Below are positions 4,606 to 6,454 of a DNA stretch of 6,454 bases, one piece after another (position 1 is the stretch's first letter; each line of letters opens with the position of its first letter). The notes under the pieces were generated by a model. That model was given only the letters and a program-made list of their open reading frames with translations. It did not search any database and was not told the DNA's origin. A program made the translations under genes and the position numbers. This stretch comes from an uncultured Treponema sp. (GTDB lineage: Bacteria > Spirochaetota > Spirochaetia > Treponematales > Treponemataceae), in the NCBI GenBank assembly GCA_946611835.1, contig CAMOEE010000143.1:1-6454 (forward strand), in the 5' to 3' direction.

Positions 4606-5682
4606 TTATTCCACTTTGACGGTTTTTAGGATTTCAGACACTTTTGCGCGGTCCTTGTATGTGGCCGCTACCTTGATTTTCCCGGAGATGATGTCCGAGC
4701 GAATGGAACTGAGGCGTTTAACAACATCATCTTTTAAGTCAGGATTTGTGGTCGTAAAACCGACTCCATTTTCCTTGAGCCCGATTATGACGCTGCCGCC
4801 AGTGAACGTTCCCTTTTCGACATGATTCATACCGGCGAGAATTGCTATATCGATATTCTTGACCATTGATGTAAGGACAGCGGATTTACCGACTCCAAAA
4901 ATTCCCTCCTCGTATTGATCGGAATCAACTCCGATTGCCCAGACATTTTTACCTGTTTTTCGGTGGGCGACCGCCTGGGCGATTGTGCCGTTACCGGAAG
5001 CTCCCGCAGCCGAATACACGGCGTAAACTCCGGCATCATACCATTCTTTTGTCGTCTTAGCGGCAAGTTCTGGTTTTTCCCAGTCGTTTACATAGTGAAC
5101 AAGAATCTGAGAATCCGGGAGAATATAGCGGACTCCCTGGATAAAACCTGCCTCAAAATCGGCTATAATATCGCTTTCAATGCCTCCGATAAAACCAAAG
5201 GCGGGATACTGAATATCATCTTTTTTGGCACAAAGAGCGGCAGCCGCTCCCACAAGGAAAGAGCCCTCTTCGGATGCAAAAAGATAGTTGCTGACATTGG
5301 GATAACCATAGTAATTGCTGTCGATACAAAGATATTTCTGTTCCGGGAAAACAGGAGCTATATACTGTATAGAGCCGGAAAAAAGAAAACTCGTGATGAT
5401 TATAAGGTCAGGATGCCCCTCAGATATTTGCCGAAGGGTACTTGTCCTCTGTTCTGGTTCCGGACAGGGAATAATATCGTAAAGAGTGCCGAAATATTTC
5501 TCGTTGCCCCATTCCTCGTTATAAAATTGAAGAATTCCCTGCCAGGCTTTGGCATTATAAGACTTGTCATTGATACCATTTCCGTCAGTAAGAAGCTTGA
5601 CTGTTAGACCAGGCTCTTTTGAGCAGGAAAAAAACAAGATAATCGGCAGAATAAAAATGCAAAAGAGTTTTTTTGTCTTCAT
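4606..5682 (-). CDS. BMP/PnrA-family substrate-binding lipoprotein
   Basis: A 358-residue periplasm-facing binding protein of the basic membrane protein family, which includes T. pallidum PnrA/TmpC (purine nucleosides) and the riboflavin binder RfuA. The signal peptide is MKTKK plus a hydrophobic run ending in FFSC; Cys20 would carry the lipid, a spirochaete-tolerant lipobox rather than the strict L-x-x-C form. Family motifs in order are DGNGINDKSYN (33-43), GFIGGIESD (163-171), then EAGF, AAGASGNG (225-232), GVDSDQY (251-257) and LTSMVKNID (270-278). These follow the nucleoside-binding members closely, so a nucleoside ligand is the best guess; flavin is not excluded. The usual partner ABC ATPase and permease genes are absent: the next gene, 6 nt on, is a membrane phosphatase. 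The signal peptide fixes the ATG at 5682, yet no Shine-Dalgarno sequence precedes it; a TATAAT box ends 11 nt before. Confidence 0.93.
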   Translation of the reverse strand: MKTKKLFCIFILPIILFFSCSKEPGLTVKLLTDGNGINDKSYNAKAWQGILQFYNEEWGNEKYFGTLYDIIPCPEPEQRTSTLRQISEGHPDLIIITSFLFSGSIQYIAPVFPEQKYLCIDSNYYGYPNVSNYLFASEEGSFLVGAAAALCAKKDDIQYPAFGFIGGIESDIIADFEAGFIQGVRYILPDSQILVHYVNDWEKPELAAKTTKEWYDAGVYAVYSAAGASGNGTIAQAVAHRKTGKNVWAIGVDSDQYEEGIFGVGKSAVLTSMVKNIDIAILAGMNHVEKGTFTGGSVIIGLKENGVGFTTTNPDLKDDVVKRLSSIRSDIISGKIKVAATYKDRAKVSEILKTVKVE

Positions 5683-5693
5683 AGGCTGAAGAC

Positions 5694-5702
5694 ATTATAT
5701 CA
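5694..5702 (-). promoter_or_regulatory. Extended -10 promoter of the lipoprotein-phosphatase unit
   Basis: On the minus strand TGATATAAT is a perfect extended -10 (TGn followed by TATAAT at 5694-5699); no good -35 is found 17 bp upstream, which extended -10 promoters do not need. It lies in the 37-bp gap after the sufD stop (5720-5722), so the unit can be expressed apart from the suf genes. The box is 11 nt from the ATG, predicting a leader of only about 4-6 nt. Confidence 0.55.
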
Positions 5703-5719
5703 TGATTTTTTATTTTCTG

Positions 5720-6454
5720 CTATTTTTCAAGCCAATTTTCAATCTTTTGACGGACTTCTTCGTCAGGAATCAGGCCCGCTACGCTCAAGATTTTCGCCTT
5801 CTTCATCATAGTCCTGGCCTCTTCCTCGCTGATTCCACGGCTCTGCATGTAGAAAAGCTCGTCGGCACCAAGTCGTCCCAAAGTTGAGCCATGAGTTCCT
5901 GCTACATTTTCCTCGTCACAGAGAATCATAGGAATTGACTTATTGACTGCGCTCCTGCTCATGAGCAAAGTTTCTTCCTGCTCGTCGCCGGTGGCATCCG
6001 TACAGCCCCGCTTAAAGTCAATCGTTCCACGGTAAACTTTGAGAGCCGCTTCCCCGACGACGCCCTTGACAATCATTTTTGTATCAGATTTTGCGCCGTG
6101 ATGATTCACGACATAATTCATGTCGAGAATCTGGCCCTTTTCCGTGATGTAGGCCGTGTCGCTCTTAAATTTTGACTCGTAGCCCTTAAGCTCGTTTTTG
6201 ACCTGGGCGTAAACTTTACTTCCGCCAAGCTCAATTTGCGTGACTTCAATTTTTGCGCTGTCATCGCACTCGCCTGTCGTGTCGTCAATCTGAACATAAT
6301 TTGAGCCGAGGAGCTGAACTTTGACAAGGTGAATCTTTGAATAGGGCCGGGCCACAAGTTTTGTTTTTATAGAAGAAAAACCGCCGGCATCCTGAGCAGA
6401 AGTGTAGTCCATAATCACGGTGATTTCTGCATTTTCTTCAGCCGTAATGACCTG
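5720..6454 (-). CDS. sufD: Fe-S cluster assembly scaffold SufD (SufB/SufD family), C-terminal part
   Basis: The frame is open to the right edge, so the N-terminus is missing; 244 residues remain, and the GTG at 6418 is internal. SufD joins SufB and the ATPase SufC in the cytosolic scaffold on which Fe-S clusters are built. Visible features: the right-handed beta-helix region with VITAEENAEITV at the edge; NYVVNHHGAKSDTKM; a KG...ALKVYRGTIDFKRGC segment; EQEETLLMSRSA; and CDEENVAGTHGSTLGRLGADE, then LFYMQSRGISEEEA. His at 5891-5893 matches the His of the SufD active region (His360 in E. coli), whereas the neighbouring Cys (Cys358) is Gly, as in several Gram-positive-type proteins. The C-terminal helices end in IENWLEK with a TAG stop. 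No sufS or sufU follows; the next gene is the unrelated lipoprotein 37 bp on. A SufB paralogue is the main alternative identity. Confidence 0.85.
   Translation of the reverse strand, partial: QVITAEENAEITVIMDYTSAQDAGGFSSIKTKLVARPYSKIHLVKVQLLGSNYVQIDDTTGECDDSAKIEVTQIELGGSKVYAQVKNELKGYESKFKSDTAYITEKGQILDMNYVVNHHGAKSDTKMIVKGVVGEAALKVYRGTIDFKRGCTDATGDEQEETLLMSRSAVNKSIPMILCDEENVAGTHGSTLGRLGADELFYMQSRGISEEEARTMMKKAKILSVAGLIPDEEVRQKIENWLEK

Noticed and set aside
4915..5607. 230-codon plus-strand frame
   Set aside because: It is the antisense shadow of the BMP lipoprotein gene, whose motifs are intact on the other strand.

Overview
The window looks like chromosome from a host-associated treponeme (Spirochaetota, Treponema or a close relative). 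Grounds for this are a BMP/PnrA-family lipoprotein resembling T. pallidum TmpC/PnrA, with a loose spirochaete-style lipobox; an scpB-rluB pair; a cytidylate kinase followed by what looks like ribosomal protein S1; a Firmicutes-like SufB/SufD scaffold protein; and AT-rich gaps between genes of moderate GC. The assignment is inferred from family resemblance read by eye, not from a database search.

Layout. Every gene except one lies on the minus strand, so transcription mostly runs from right to left. At the right edge (5720-6454) is the C-terminal part of a SufD-type Fe-S assembly protein. It is followed by a two-gene unit: a BMP-family substrate-binding lipoprotein (4606-5682) and, 6 nt later, a membrane-anchored SpoIIE/RsbU-type serine phosphatase with HAMP linker (2968-4599). 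No ABC transporter genes accompany the binding protein, so the pair looks like a sensory module. The only plus-strand gene is a small XRE-family repressor (2612-2956), convergent with the phosphatase and divergent from scpB. The 180 bp between the XRE gene and scpB hold a scpB promoter candidate and a cluster of CTCAT/ATGAG inverted repeats that could be the repressor's operator.

scpB (1886-2431) and rluB (1156-1911) overlap and form a chromosome-segregation/rRNA-modification unit. The 411 bp between rluB and cmk is not empty. It holds a strong candidate for an unlisted 28-codon membrane microprotein (981-1067) with its own AAGGAG site and an upstream hairpin, then a promoter candidate, then a highly structured about 120-nt element (777-898) in the leader of cmk. 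cmk (112-744) has a textbook Shine-Dalgarno sequence and is followed 14 nt later by the first 32 codons of a probable rpsA, which runs off the left edge.

The most interesting points are: the microprotein; the structured cmk leader, with competing helices and a U7 tract; the lipoprotein-phosphatase pair without a transporter; and a recurring start-site arrangement in which a TATAAT box sits exactly 11 nt before the start codon with no Shine-Dalgarno sequence (scpB and the BMP lipoprotein; a CATAAT box lies 6 nt before the XRE gene). That arrangement suggests leaderless or nearly leaderless mRNAs next to SD-led ones. I saw no tRNA, rRNA, CRISPR array, insertion sequence or prophage gene.
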